DNA of 64,000 nt, from IMG/VR virus record IMGVR_UViG_3300018890_000001, positions 1-64,000 of that record; one strand, 5' to 3'. This document shows, piece after piece, positions 41,241 through 49,753 of the stretch. The notes beneath the pieces are model-generated. The model saw only the letters and a program-made list of their open reading frames with translations. It did no database searches and was not told where the DNA came from. The position numbers and the translations under genes are program-made. Each line of letters opens with the position of its first letter. Within the stretch, counting starts at the first letter, position 1. Source of the DNA: a virus.

Positions 41241-41489
41241 CTATTGGAATTCGGAAAGAATGGTACGGTATTCCTCACACGTTCTTTCGAGGTGTTCGAG
41301 TTTGCGGTAGCAATTGCGTTCGCTTCTAGTCACTTGGTTCAACATTGTTGAGTAAACCTGTTGTTGTTCCGCGTTTTTGTGGGCTAATTGCATGAACAGT
41401 TTCTGTAACTCGCAAATATCTAGTTCTCGTATTTCGTGACTCAAGCTAGCGAGCCGCGCCTGTACTTCGAGCGGTAATTCAATATCCAT
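41241..41489 (-). CDS. nblA: NblA-like phycobilisome degradation protein
   Basis: 82 residues from MDIELPLEVQARLASL. Residues 3-47 follow the NblA/Ycf18 pattern: L-x-L-E-x-Q-x-R-L...I-R-E-L...ELQKLFMQL...VYSTML, matching the family's LSLEQQF-x-R..., REQAQDFL, and E-N-M-Y positions in hydrophobic spacing. NblA directs host Clp protease to phycobilisomes. Several cyanophages carry it, presumably to free amino acids or limit light damage. The C-terminal 30 residues are an unusual helical extension. Its ATG overlaps the -1-frame end of the CAP gene by 11 nt. Confidence 0.58.
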   Translation of the reverse strand: MDIELPLEVQARLASLSHEIRELDICELQKLFMQLAHKNAEQQQVYSTMLNQVTRSERNCYRKLEHLERTCEEYRTILSEFQ

Positions 41490-41942
41490 ACCACGGTTTC
41501 TCTCTTGCAAAAAGTTGGGTTACGTAAATGCGGAAGCCGTTAGTACCGTCTTCATCGTGAACTTCGCTGTCGATCACCTGTTCTCGAAATTTCTGTAACG
41601 ATATTCTGAAACTTCTGCGGTCGCTACGTTTTCTCTGATTTCGATAAGCCTAAGTGCTTTCACTTTGTCAGCTCGCGGATCGGACCCGGTGTGACAAATT
41701 GCACCTTCCCAAACATCAGCGTCGCACATCCACTGACTGTGCTCTCGCGCGATGTCGCTTATTTTATCTACAAGCTTTAAGGGGGGTAGCTTGAGACTTG
41801 TTCGGTGCTGATTGACGACATCAAATATTACAGACTCGAATTCGATATCATTGTTCGACTGATGGATTTCGATGGGTAGGCGATCGACAGAAGGCTCTGG
41901 GGTTGGGAATAGATTGAAAAAGTTGAAAAGTGTACTTGTCAT
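41479..41942 (-). pseudogene. CAP/SCP-domain protein, frameshifted near the end
   Basis: The 122-codon frame (41574-41942) holds a CAP-domain start: VNQHRTSLKLPPLKLVDKIS, EHSQWM, ICHTGSDPRA, IRENVAT, as in YkwD-like proteins. It stops at TGA in the middle of the domain. In the -1 frame the DNA continues QVIDSEVHDEDGTNGFRIYV, then TQLFAREKPW, which matches the expected CAP C-terminus, ending at 41479 inside the NblA start. A one-base deletion near 41579 is the simplest reading. The role of cytosolic or secreted CAP proteins in phages is unknown. Confidence 0.55.
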
Positions 41943-41992
41943 GAGCGCAAATCCTCCTATCTGTTGATGTCTATTTGATAATGCTGACGGTA

Positions 41993-42670
41993 TTACGATC
42001 GCCCAGCTTCGACCAAAGTAAAAGCTTCTGGGTCTGATATTCCAACTCGAACGGGTTCGCCAAAAAAGTCAACAAGGGTATAGCTCGTTTGGTAGCGAAG
42101 ACGTGCGCCGTCGTCGGGGCGGATTAAGTCGTATTCGTAATTAGGCACGACATCATCGTCGTACAGTTTCTTAATTAGCTCTAAATACTCATTGCTCAAG
42201 TTTGTACCATCGAGCTTCCATGACTGGCGGTAATCGTAGCCAGTCCAGTCGGGAGCTAGTCGCAGACCGCGTTTTGGTGGAACGGTGCTGTGCTTGCACC
42301 GATCGTTCAACATACTGACGATCGTGATTAGCTTTCCTTCGCTATCTGCTTGGAGTAATGGCTCCAAAGAATGTGCAAGTTTTGGATTCGATCGACCAAC
42401 AGCTTCAACGGTCACTTCCGAGAACAGCGAGAATAGTGCTGGCGGAAAAGCCAAAATCTGATACGGCTGTTTGCCGGCACCTCTTGATATGTATGCGCTT
42501 TTCAGCCCGCGTCGTTGCGCTTCTTTTTGAATCCAAGTTCTTGTAGATTCAAATTTGTTGAGCTGACTGGACAAGATACTAGCTGAGTGTCTGGGAGTTA
42601 CAAACAAATCTTTCCCGTCATCTGCGATCTCGCAGTGGTCTAGAAGTGACACCGAATTATTTAATTGCAT
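41993..42670 (-). CDS. Hypothetical protein
   Basis: A 225-residue protein with no recognised domain; a basic helix near residues 40-60 (TRTWIQKEAQRRGLKSAYIS) could bind nucleic acid. It overlaps the upstream gene by 14 nt. Confidence 0.52.
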   Translation of the reverse strand: MQLNNSVSLLDHCEIADDGKDLFVTPRHSASILSSQLNKFESTRTWIQKEAQRRGLKSAYISRGAGKQPYQILAFPPALFSLFSEVTVEAVGRSNPKLAHSLEPLLQADSEGKLITIVSMLNDRCKHSTVPPKRGLRLAPDWTGYDYRQSWKLDGTNLSNEYLELIKKLYDDDVVPNYEYDLIRPDDGARLRYQTSYTLVDFFGEPVRVGISDPEAFTLVEAGRS

Positions 42671-43019
42671 TTTTTAACTCCTCCGGGCGATCGAATTCTA
42701 GTTTGCGACCCTGAAACAGTTGTTCCAAGGTATAAGGAATATTGTCGGAAGCCGCCAAGAATGAAAGATCTGAATCTGTCGGTCGATCTCCCGCAGTTAT
42801 ACTTTCTAACCGCTCCATCGGTATTTGTACGTCCTCGACTAGCGATTGCCAATCGATATTTTCTAAGACTTGGGCAATCGGCGGTGCCGGATTTAAAAAA
42901 GGATCATCTATGATATGTATCCCATATGTCTCAAAGTATCTTTGTGCTACAGTAACCAGCTCGCTTAAATACACGTACTGTGCAATCCGCTTCGTTGCAG
43001 CTAAAACATTTAAAGCCAC
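42657..43019 (-). CDS. Hypothetical protein, GTG start
   Basis: 120 residues. GTG at 43019 is chosen because GGAG lies 5 nt before it; the longer frame overlaps the upstream gene. Helical, acidic, with no known motif. Confidence 0.48.
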   Translation of the reverse strand: MALNVLAATKRIAQYVYLSELVTVAQRYFETYGIHIIDDPFLNPAPPIAQVLENIDWQSLVEDVQIPMERLESITAGDRPTDSDLSFLAASDNIPYTLEQLFQGRKLEFDRPEELKNAIK

Positions 43020-43053
43020 TTTGACTCCTATTGGGAATATGACTTTAAATGTT

Positions 43054-43449
43054 TTAGTTTCTGTTGCCTTTTCTTTTTTCACGTTGTAAAACTTCCCATT
43101 TTTCTTCAAGTACCAAGTCCATGATGTAAGCAATGCGCTTGACGAAGTACGGTGCGCCTTTACCTTCAAAACCCCAGTGAAGCGCGGCACTGGAACCGAT
43201 ATCCCAAGCTTCAACTTCTCGGAGCCAAGCCTGTTTCCAAGTTAGCGTCAATCGCTTGTCAGTTCGGAAGCAGGTTACTTCTTGTGAACACTTTTTGTGT
43301 TTTTCGATCCCGCGATACAGCAAAGGAAGCCATTTATCACAGAACTGATCGAGTGGCATAGAGCCACCAGGATTCATGATCAGTTTGTTGAGTGCGCTTA
43401 GTTCTGTTTTTTGGGGAACCGCATTCGGTCGAACAGTCGTTGTTAGCAT
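43054..43449 (-). CDS. Hypothetical protein
   Basis: 131 residues from MLTTTVRPNAVPQK; AAGGAG lies 18 nt upstream, rather far, so the exact start is uncertain. Trp-rich core (WKQAWLREVEAWDIG). First gene of the minus-strand run to 39.7 kb. Confidence 0.5.
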   Translation of the reverse strand: MLTTTVRPNAVPQKTELSALNKLIMNPGGSMPLDQFCDKWLPLLYRGIEKHKKCSQEVTCFRTDKRLTLTWKQAWLREVEAWDIGSSAALHWGFEGKGAPYFVKRIAYIMDLVLEEKWEVLQREKRKGNRN

Positions 43450-43545
43450 GGTTGTACAACAGATTATGTCTCCTTCGATCGCCCCCACTTTTGTTGCAAG
43501 CAAATTAATCGGGCGATCTTTTTTATGTTAACGCTAGGGGTAAAA

Positions 43546-43614
43546 GGTGTCAAGGGTGTCAAGGGTGACAAAGGTGACAAAGGTGTTGACAATCCCGTAA
43601 TACTCTATTAGATT
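43546..43614 (+). promoter_or_regulatory. Iteron-like repeats overlapping the promoter of the membrane-ATPase operon
   Basis: Four contiguous 9-bp direct repeats (GGTGTCAAG twice, GGTGACAAA twice) and a fifth divergent unit run into TTGACA (43586), which is followed by 17 nt and TAGATT (43609). The repeats lie where an activator or repressor would touch RNA polymerase. The unit length of 9 bp is not a helical turn, so cooperative filament-like binding or an origin-type role is also possible. Confidence 0.65.
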
Positions 43615-43646
43615 GAAAGGTATCTATATCTAATGAGGTTGAGTTT

Positions 43647-44114
43647 ATGCAACTCAAAGAAATGGTCGGTTCCATATTCGCTGATTTCAGCAAACGAGTT
43701 TCTCACACGTTAACCAGCGGAAAAGGTTTAGGTGTTTATTACCGTACTCCAGAAGAGGCACGTCTACTTCAAGAGCAAGCGCAACTGGCAAAAGCAGCAG
43801 TAGATCCAACGGTTGCTAGCTTAAACGCGCAAATTGACATCATAAAAGCAGAAACAACAATGACGGTCGCCGGCATTAAATATGTTGGTGCGGAAGTAGA
43901 ATCTCTAGCTGACAAGCTGGACGCGGTTGCTGACTTGTCAGATGTTGTAGCAAACGCTTCACCGAGAGCTCAAGCTGCTATTTCGCGAATGAACGAAAAC
44001 GCTTTGGCGTTTGGCGACGAATTTGAGCGGATGCTCAACCCAGATTCTGGTCAACAATCTGGTCGGGCGATCGAACCAGCGCCTCAGCAGAAATTCCTGT
44101 ACGCTTCGCGTTAA
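43647..44114 (+). CDS. Hypothetical helical protein, first gene of the ATPase operon
   Basis: A 155-residue protein, Ala-rich and helical (VASLNAQIDIIKAETTMTVA), with no membrane helix. No recognised family. Confidence 0.55.
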   Translation: MQLKEMVGSIFADFSKRVSHTLTSGKGLGVYYRTPEEARLLQEQAQLAKAAVDPTVASLNAQIDIIKAETTMTVAGIKYVGAEVESLADKLDAVADLSDVVANASPRAQAAISRMNENALAFGDEFERMLNPDSGQQSGRAIEPAPQQKFLYASR

Positions 44115-44163
44115 CGCTTTCAATCAAGTCAACTAATCAAAAGGTAGTTTAGGATCATCGATC

Positions 44164-44442
44164 ATGAAATTCATAGATTTCGTTCCAGTCACTGGCAGTG
44201 TAATCGTAGTAGGCGTTTTAGCTGCACTAGCTAAGTCAGCGATCCAACCGATCGCCCTTTACGCAATTTGTGGTTTAATTTGCATTGTTTTAGCAAAACT
44301 TTTGGGTCTCAAATATGTTGGGAGCCTTTCTGACGTTACCCGTTTACGTCCATCAGTCATTAACCTTCATTTGTGCGCGTCGCTTTTAGCTTCGGCGTTT
44401 GTTCTCGCTATCACACTCGGAGGCGAAAATGTACGACCCTAA
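44164..44442 (+). CDS. Small membrane protein
   Basis: 92 residues with three predicted transmembrane helices (about 10-28, 29-47, 68-86). The next gene starts inside its end. No known family. Confidence 0.55.
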   Translation: MKFIDFVPVTGSVIVVGVLAALAKSAIQPIALYAICGLICIVLAKLLGLKYVGSLSDVTRLRPSVINLHLCASLLASAFVLAITLGGENVRP

Positions 44443-44764
44443 AAAACACGTTGCTAAAGAGTGGCAGATTATCGGTTGCGGGGCTGTCACCGCAGTCGCT
44501 GTGACAGGTGCATTTTTTGCACCAATCAAGTCTGGCGAAATTCCGGTGGCTCGTTTGATGGCGTTTGCCATTGCAGGTTCAGCTCTGACCGCAGGAGCAT
44601 TGATCGAAAAATCGAAAGAACCGCTCGATCGCCAGAAAGAAGTGATAGATGCAAAAAATAGAAAAGTCTTTGCCAAGACACAGGGACTCGATGCTGCGTT
44701 TTTGATTGAGACTAAACAAGCTCAGAGTACAGAAGCGCTCGTCAAGGAGTGCGACAAAAACTAA
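44429..44764 (+). CDS. Small membrane protein
   Basis: 111 residues from MYDPKKHVAKEW, chosen for GGAGG 5 nt upstream. Two helices (about 14-34, 43-60), then a charged tail. Overlaps both neighbours (14 nt and 1 nt). Confidence 0.55.
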   Translation: MYDPKKHVAKEWQIIGCGAVTAVAVTGAFFAPIKSGEIPVARLMAFAIAGSALTAGALIEKSKEPLDRQKEVIDAKNRKVFAKTQGLDAAFLIETKQAQSTEALVKECDKN

Positions 44765-45693
44765 TGGCTAGCAAGCGAGAACCGACAGTCAAAGACGTTC
44801 AGAAGATTCTGGATTTGCTTAAGACAGAAGATCCGTACAAAGAAAATGGGGGTTTAATTTACTGGGACGGCACCGTAACGTCAGAGCACAATTACGCGAT
44901 CTGTCGAAGTGCGATTTTACTCGATCTTGACTCTTATGACTGGAAGAAAGTTAAAGCACTTTGGATTTGCGCGGAGTTGCCAAAACCACCGGGCTATATC
45001 GATGAGTGCTGTGGTGGTTGTGAAGATCGAGAACTTTCTCGATTAGAACTCTCGAAGTTCGATTACGCGGAATTTGTTTCTACAGTTCCGCGCAAGGATT
45101 GGGTAACTCCGGGTCAAAAAGCTTGGGCGGATAAATTTGGAATCCCGGTCATTGTTTATCAGCGACCTTACCCAAATCCAGCAAAAGGGGAAAAGTTCGG
45201 GACGTGGGATATTTACGATCCAATCAAAACTAATGATAAGGCGATCGGTGTAAATCTCGGTCAATTATCGAAGTTCGCTGGAATTTCCGCAGTGGAAGAT
45301 CGGGAACATTTGACCACGGTTGCCAGGCTGGCAATCGAGGAACGCGAATTGCACGAAGCAGCTATCCATGCAGCTTGGTTGAAAATGTGCAACGCTCATA
45401 ATGAGGGGCTTCAGGAATGCCAGTTGGCTTACGAGCAATTGCAAGCACAAACTGAAGTGTTCGATCGTCGCATAAAAACTGCGTTGCACCGTATCGATCG
45501 CCAAGAAATACAATCACTAGCGCTGTCTGCAACGAAAGCTGCGCCTGTAAATATTCGGGCGCGATCGAAATCTAATACGGCAACTCCAGTGATGTCGGTA
45601 TTACCACCAGCTAGTGCTGAGAAATTGGACAGTCCGCTTTACACAACGCCCCCCATTGAAACGTTTCAGTATATAGAGGTGCGAAGAATTTAA
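44764..45693 (+). CDS. Hypothetical protein of the ATPase operon
   Basis: 309 residues from MASKREPTVKDVQKIL (TAATG overlap). ECCGGCEDRE near residue 80 may bind metal; the C-terminal half is a long helix and a Ser/Thr/Pro-rich tail. No recognised family. Confidence 0.52.
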   Translation: MASKREPTVKDVQKILDLLKTEDPYKENGGLIYWDGTVTSEHNYAICRSAILLDLDSYDWKKVKALWICAELPKPPGYIDECCGGCEDRELSRLELSKFDYAEFVSTVPRKDWVTPGQKAWADKFGIPVIVYQRPYPNPAKGEKFGTWDIYDPIKTNDKAIGVNLGQLSKFAGISAVEDREHLTTVARLAIEERELHEAAIHAAWLKMCNAHNEGLQECQLAYEQLQAQTEVFDRRIKTALHRIDRQEIQSLALSATKAAPVNIRARSKSNTATPVMSVLPPASAEKLDSPLYTTPPIETFQYIEVRRI

Positions 45694-45742
45694 TATGGTC
45701 TGGTGCATCTACCTATCCAACAAAGCAAACTAAAGGGGTTGA

Positions 45743-46126
45743 ATGAATCGCAAACTAACTGAGAAAGCCAAACATCGTGGTTGCGGGATTGAAATGTATG
45801 AAATGTGGAATTGTCATGAATTTGACGGAATTGGTTACTCCTACGTCATTATCAATCACCAAGGGGTACCGCGTACTGATCAAACCGATGAATACTGGAT
45901 AGATAGTGTGTCATACGCACTGACAAAAGCAATCGCGTCAATAGACGAGGATCTTGATTCGTGGTGGGCGATTTCTTGTTTAGCGATGTACCGAAACAAG
46001 TTTGAGCATTTCGCTTTGGTTTATTTTGGCGAAGAGACGGGTGCGATCGCAAAAGGAATGGAAGAATTGCAAAAACGCTATCCCAAACACAAATATTCGG
46101 TGAAAATATTAGGCGCGGATATGTAG
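45743..46126 (+). CDS. Hypothetical protein
   Basis: A 127-residue protein, alpha/beta by appearance (SWWAISCLAMYRNKFEHFAL). No recognised family. In line with the ATPase operon. Confidence 0.5.
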   Translation: MNRKLTEKAKHRGCGIEMYEMWNCHEFDGIGYSYVIINHQGVPRTDQTDEYWIDSVSYALTKAIASIDEDLDSWWAISCLAMYRNKFEHFALVYFGEETGAIAKGMEELQKRYPKHKYSVKILGADM

Positions 46127-46346
46127 ATACAAGTCAACCATAAAAGTGAGAAAACGTAAATGCTAGTTACAACCAAGTATTGTATCAAGATTTTATGCAA
46201 CTTTTAATATGGGAGATCTTGCTATTAACTGCTAGTCCCTTCGTTACCACTGAAACGCAAACACCGACTTTTGTGAAGCAAGCTGCGATTTTACAGCGAT
46301 TGTCGATCACCACCCGATCTTAACGGCGCTCATTCAAGCGGATGCA

Positions 46347-46445
46347 ATGCTCAAAGTTTTTGGTTTACAGGGTGAGGACGCTGACGATTTGGTTAAGGGT
46401 GCATTGCGTTATGTAGCTATGTTGTGTTCTGAGGTACAGAAATGA
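46347..46445 (+). CDS. Small frame coupled to the next gene; probably partial
   Basis: 31-32 codons from MLKVFGLQGEDADDLV, ending in an ATGA overlap with the next start, as in real operons. The frame is open and protein-like upstream to about 46252 (VDHHPILTALIQADAM) without a start codon, so the gene may have lost its beginning. The rest of 46127-46346 shows only short, shifting frames, consistent with decay. Confidence 0.38.
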   Translation: MLKVFGLQGEDADDLVKGALRYVAMLCSEVQK

Positions 46446-46648
46446 AAATTACGGTTGAAGGTACACCCGAAGAATGTGATACTTTGCTGAATGTATTGCG
46501 TGGTGTGAAAAAACTTGACAACAAGCTGGAAGTAGAAGTGGTCGCGATCGAAACCGTCGTAGAACCAGCACCTAGAGTACCGCTTGTGCTAATAAACGGT
46601 GGTTTGGGCGATCGAAAGCAGCGGGTGATCGAACTACCTAAATTTTAG
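46442..46648 (+). CDS. Hypothetical small protein
   Basis: 68 residues; MKITVEGTPEECDTLLNVLR looks like a strand-helix start of a small ferredoxin-like domain. A terminator follows. Confidence 0.5.
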   Translation: MKITVEGTPEECDTLLNVLRGVKKLDNKLEVEVVAIETVVEPAPRVPLVLINGGLGDRKQRVIELPKF

Positions 46649-46664
46649 GGATACACTAATCAGC

Positions 46665-46703
46665 AAAAAAAAGACGCGATTTATAAAAATCGCGTCTTTT
46701 TTA
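46665..46703 (+). terminator. Rho-independent terminator inside the ATPase gene cluster
   Basis: AAAAGACGCGATTT / AAAATCGCGTCTTTT. It divides the cluster into an upstream and a downstream transcription unit. Confidence 0.88.
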
Positions 46704-46756
46704 TCGTGTTCGTTGAAACTGCGTGATATTTGTGCAAATATCGGAACAATCGTTGC

Positions 46757-46890
46757 TTGTGTACTAATTGGGTGTAATAGTATTACACATAGGTCACTAC
46801 ACAAGACTTTTGTGTAATGCAAATTTGTGTAGCAAGTAAATCAAAGTTCAATTGTTGTAAGCGTTTGGGGAGGGTTGTATTTGTGTAATG
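46757..46890. promoter_or_regulatory. Cluster of TTGTGTA half-sites, candidate operator array
   Basis: TTGTGTA(A) occurs at 46757, 46810, 46825 and 46881, in reverse at 46798, and a 17-bp palindrome GTGTAATAGTATTACAC lies at 46772-46788. The last copy overlaps the start codon at 46888. Seven half-sites in 134 bp suggest cooperative repression of the second transcription unit. Confidence 0.6.
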
Positions 46891-47361
46891 AATAATCTGG
46901 ATGACACGCCCGCGATCGTGTATCAGGTTGCTGTATTAAATGCCCGCGAATTTGCTGCTTGCAGATCGGCTCTAACAAATGGGTACTCGATCAAGCGAAG
47001 TGAGCTTTATATCCTTAATCGGAGAACTGGAAAGCTCGTAACGCGAAAAACGCTTTGGGAATGGGATTGCATATTGCAAGCACACCCCAAAATGATCAAC
47101 TATCGTCGGGATAGCACGCAGCAATCCCTGTGGAATCCTGGGCAAGCCTGGAACCCTCATCAGGTATGGTGTTTAGAAAAAGTTGCGGACTTTATGGCGA
47201 CCAAAGCCATCTACCGCAACACTGAAAGCAAAAAGAGAAAGTACAAAAGCAAAGGGGTGTTGCGGTTCCCAACTTACGAAGAACTCAACCAATACCTTGC
47301 CGACAATCACGAAAAATTCACCCACAAACAATTTCTGAAGGAGAGATTTCATGTCAGTTAA
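46888..47361 (+). CDS. Hypothetical protein
   Basis: A 157-residue basic, Trp-rich protein; LYILNRRTGKLVTRKTLWEW, and a Lys-rich C-terminal region. Could bind nucleic acid. The next gene starts 11 nt before its end. First gene after the operator array, so a regulator is possible. Confidence 0.52.
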   Translation: MNNLDDTPAIVYQVAVLNAREFAACRSALTNGYSIKRSELYILNRRTGKLVTRKTLWEWDCILQAHPKMINYRRDSTQQSLWNPGQAWNPHQVWCLEKVADFMATKAIYRNTESKKRKYKSKGVLRFPTYEELNQYLADNHEKFTHKQFLKERFHVS

Positions 47362-48231
47362 ATTTGATGATTTGGCTACCGAATTAAAGACCACCGTCGG
47401 TCAATTGACTACTCTGGCGGAAATCCTAAATGAGGAAACAGCCAATTCTGAAACACCATTAAATTTACCAATTGGAGCAAAGGTAAATTTGACTAACGAA
47501 GACGCTGTGCTGCTGCGAAATGAGTTCAAGAAAAGACAACAAAGTAATGTTCCGGCGAACCCCACTCCGCAGTTGAATCCCGGTCCGATGCGCAATACAA
47601 GCGATATTCAGCAAGCGGAAGCATCTGACGTTCCAACTGCTCAGCAAGAAGCCCCGACGGCATCTGAAATGGATACTGTGCATATAAATTTCGAGCAGGC
47701 AATTTCTGCTCAAGAAACACAGGATCAACAGCTTTTTGAGAACGATCTTTCCACAATCAAACACCATCAATTCCAGCTTGGTGTACTCAAGGCTATATAT
47801 GGTGCAACGGCTAATACTGAAGGGTTTATGGCAGGGCAGAATGCACTTGCAGCCGCTAGGAATGCACAGGCTGTTGAGGCGCTTAAGCGTAAAGCAAGGA
47901 TGCTGGCGGGAACCGAGGGCGCTGATTTTTTGCCCAAATATCCAAATGTAGCCCAGCTCTCGACGGAGATCCCGGAAGCGCCGAAGTCACTGAATCAACA
48001 GAATTCAAACAGTTTGGATCGCCTGAAGAAATCGTCGCCGCAATAGACAAGCTTCGCGAAGAGAATCGATCGGTAACGTTTATTCTCTTCGTTAGTTCAA
48101 ATCAAAATCTGTGGAGTCGAATATTGGTTATGAATTGGCTACGGAATCGGATCAACAATTTTTTAGCAGCACCATCCCCCAGTTATACCGAATTTAGCTC
48201 TATTTGCGCTAATTTGATGGGTTTACCTTAA
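47351..48231 (+). CDS. Hypothetical protein with candidate -1 frameshift extension (231 or about 293 residues)
   Basis: The zero frame ends at 48046 (231 residues): a helical Glu/Gln-rich protein. At 47926-47932 lies T_TTT_TTG, a textbook slippery heptamer in the correct phase. The -1 frame opens directly after a TGA adjoining this site and runs 99 codons to 48231, with protein-like content (FGSPEEIVAAIDKLREENRS, VTFILFVSSNQN, and a basic WLRNRINNFLAA). That frame has no good start codon of its own. The zero-frame tail is low-complexity. Either programmed frameshifting makes a longer form, or a recent indel split one gene. Confidence 0.58.
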
Positions 48232-48240
48232 GGAGGCAAA

Positions 48241-48540
48241 ATGACAGTATCAAACGCAAACATTCCTTTCGATCGCGAGCAAGTCCGGTCTACTAAGCCT
48301 GAAGTTCAACAAGCGGAATCTCGCGTCACTGACGAGTTTGAAAGAATTATTCCGATTGACGAACAGACTTTTAATCGCTTGCGATTAGGTGGAATTGATG
48401 AATCAGAGTATGGAACTATTGAAGACCGTTTGTTTGTATCGAGAACGGCATTTAATTCAAAAGGTGATTGCAGCCCTACTGACAATACCTGGAGGGTACT
48501 CAAGTCGATCGCCCGCAAAATTAGCAAAATAGGGGGTTGA
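48241..48540 (+). CDS. Hypothetical protein
   Basis: 99 residues with an AAGGAGG ribosome site. Acidic; no recognised family. Confidence 0.52.
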   Translation: MTVSNANIPFDREQVRSTKPEVQQAESRVTDEFERIIPIDEQTFNRLRLGGIDESEYGTIEDRLFVSRTAFNSKGDCSPTDNTWRVLKSIARKISKIGG

Positions 48541-48545
48541 ATTAA

Positions 48546-49355
48546 ATGAATCAAGGAAAAGGTGGGGCGCTAGTTCCGTTGGCAGACCGCATGATAGTTC
48601 CCACTGGTTCTGCGATGCTAGCGAACGACTACAACATCGATGGCTTGGACATCCCAAGCACTTTGACGCTTGACGATTTTGAAGCCTTGGGTCAGCGGGC
48701 GATCGAGATCCAATGGCTTTTAGATAATTTACCAACTATCAAAGATAAGTTGATGCTTGTCATCAGGGGGCAGGTTTCCTGGGAGCAAATGAAGTGTGAA
48801 TTGATGAAAGCTGGGTACAAGGGTGCCGGCGATATCAAAAAGAGCACTATCGACGCTCTTATTGCAGAACAAGCTTTCAATGCCAAGGTTGCCCAGCAGG
48901 ATTACAGATTAAGCGCAAACACGAAGAAATTCGGTCAAGAGACTACCGAAGTCAATGCCTTTACGGATTCGTTAATCGAGCTGGATTTGGCGTCACTCAG
49001 AGCGCGGAACGCTGCAATTCTCGAACAAAAAAGACAAGCTGCCAACAGTGAAGATGCCGCAGCTATCGCAGAATGGGAGACTGCTCGAAAAAACAACGAT
49101 CTACAAGCAGCTTCAATGTTGCTTCAGTACGGAACCGCAGCTCGATCGCACCCTAAATTTCCCGGTGGAGCGCAGGCGATCGGTGGTTCCTCCCGGCAAC
49201 AAGCGTCATTCGGTGGTTTTAGTGGAACCCGTCAACAACCCAAAGATCGTTTAAAAATCGAACTCGAAGGTAATGTCGCTGGCGCAGCAAACCGTTTTGC
49301 TAACCGCGCTGGCAATGGCGTCAAAAAGCTGAAAAATTTCTTTTTTGGAGGGTAG
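48546..49355 (+). CDS. Hypothetical protein with Gly/Arg-rich tail
   Basis: A 269-residue helical protein. The C-terminal 70 residues are Gly/Gln/Arg-rich (GGSSRQQASFGGFSGTRQQP), suggesting a flexible or nucleic-acid-binding tail, ending LKNFFFGG. 2 nt from the next gene. Confidence 0.52.
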   Translation: MNQGKGGALVPLADRMIVPTGSAMLANDYNIDGLDIPSTLTLDDFEALGQRAIEIQWLLDNLPTIKDKLMLVIRGQVSWEQMKCELMKAGYKGAGDIKKSTIDALIAEQAFNAKVAQQDYRLSANTKKFGQETTEVNAFTDSLIELDLASLRARNAAILEQKRQAANSEDAAAIAEWETARKNNDLQAASMLLQYGTAARSHPKFPGGAQAIGGSSRQQASFGGFSGTRQQPKDRLKIELEGNVAGAANRFANRAGNGVKKLKNFFFGG

Positions 49356-49357
49356 TC

Positions 49358-49753
49358 ATGTTTTCGTTAGCTAATCGACCAGAGCCACCCACAGTTGAAG
49401 TTGATGTGGAAGTCCCGAAATCCGCATATTATCTACGTTTGAAATCCCAAAGCAACGTAGCCTTTTTGGGGATCTGCTTTGGGGTGGGAGTGGTCGCTAC
49501 CAATGTTATCCGGCTGTTCCCGGAATACTACGTTTTTTACGCTCTCCTGTCTGTCTCAGGAATAATTGCATTGCTTGCGTTTCCTTCGGCAGACCTTGGA
49601 GCTAAATATTTGTGGAGATGGGGTGCAATCGCGCTTCTGGGTGGTTTAGCGCTGCCTTGGTGGGAAATCCTACATCTCATCCCTAAATGGGTGTGGATAG
49701 GCTTATTTTTGGCGATTGTTGGGATTGTAGTGGCGATCGGAGGTAATCACTAA
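49358..49753 (+). CDS. Polytopic membrane protein of the ATPase operon
   Basis: 131 residues with four predicted transmembrane helices (about 34-52, 58-76, 83-101, 110-127). TAATG overlap with the ATPase gene: the two are certainly co-translated, so this is a likely membrane partner. Confidence 0.6.
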   Translation: MFSLANRPEPPTVEVDVEVPKSAYYLRLKSQSNVAFLGICFGVGVVATNVIRLFPEYYVFYALLSVSGIIALLAFPSADLGAKYLWRWGAIALLGGLALPWWEILHLIPKWVWIGLFLAIVGIVVAIGGNH

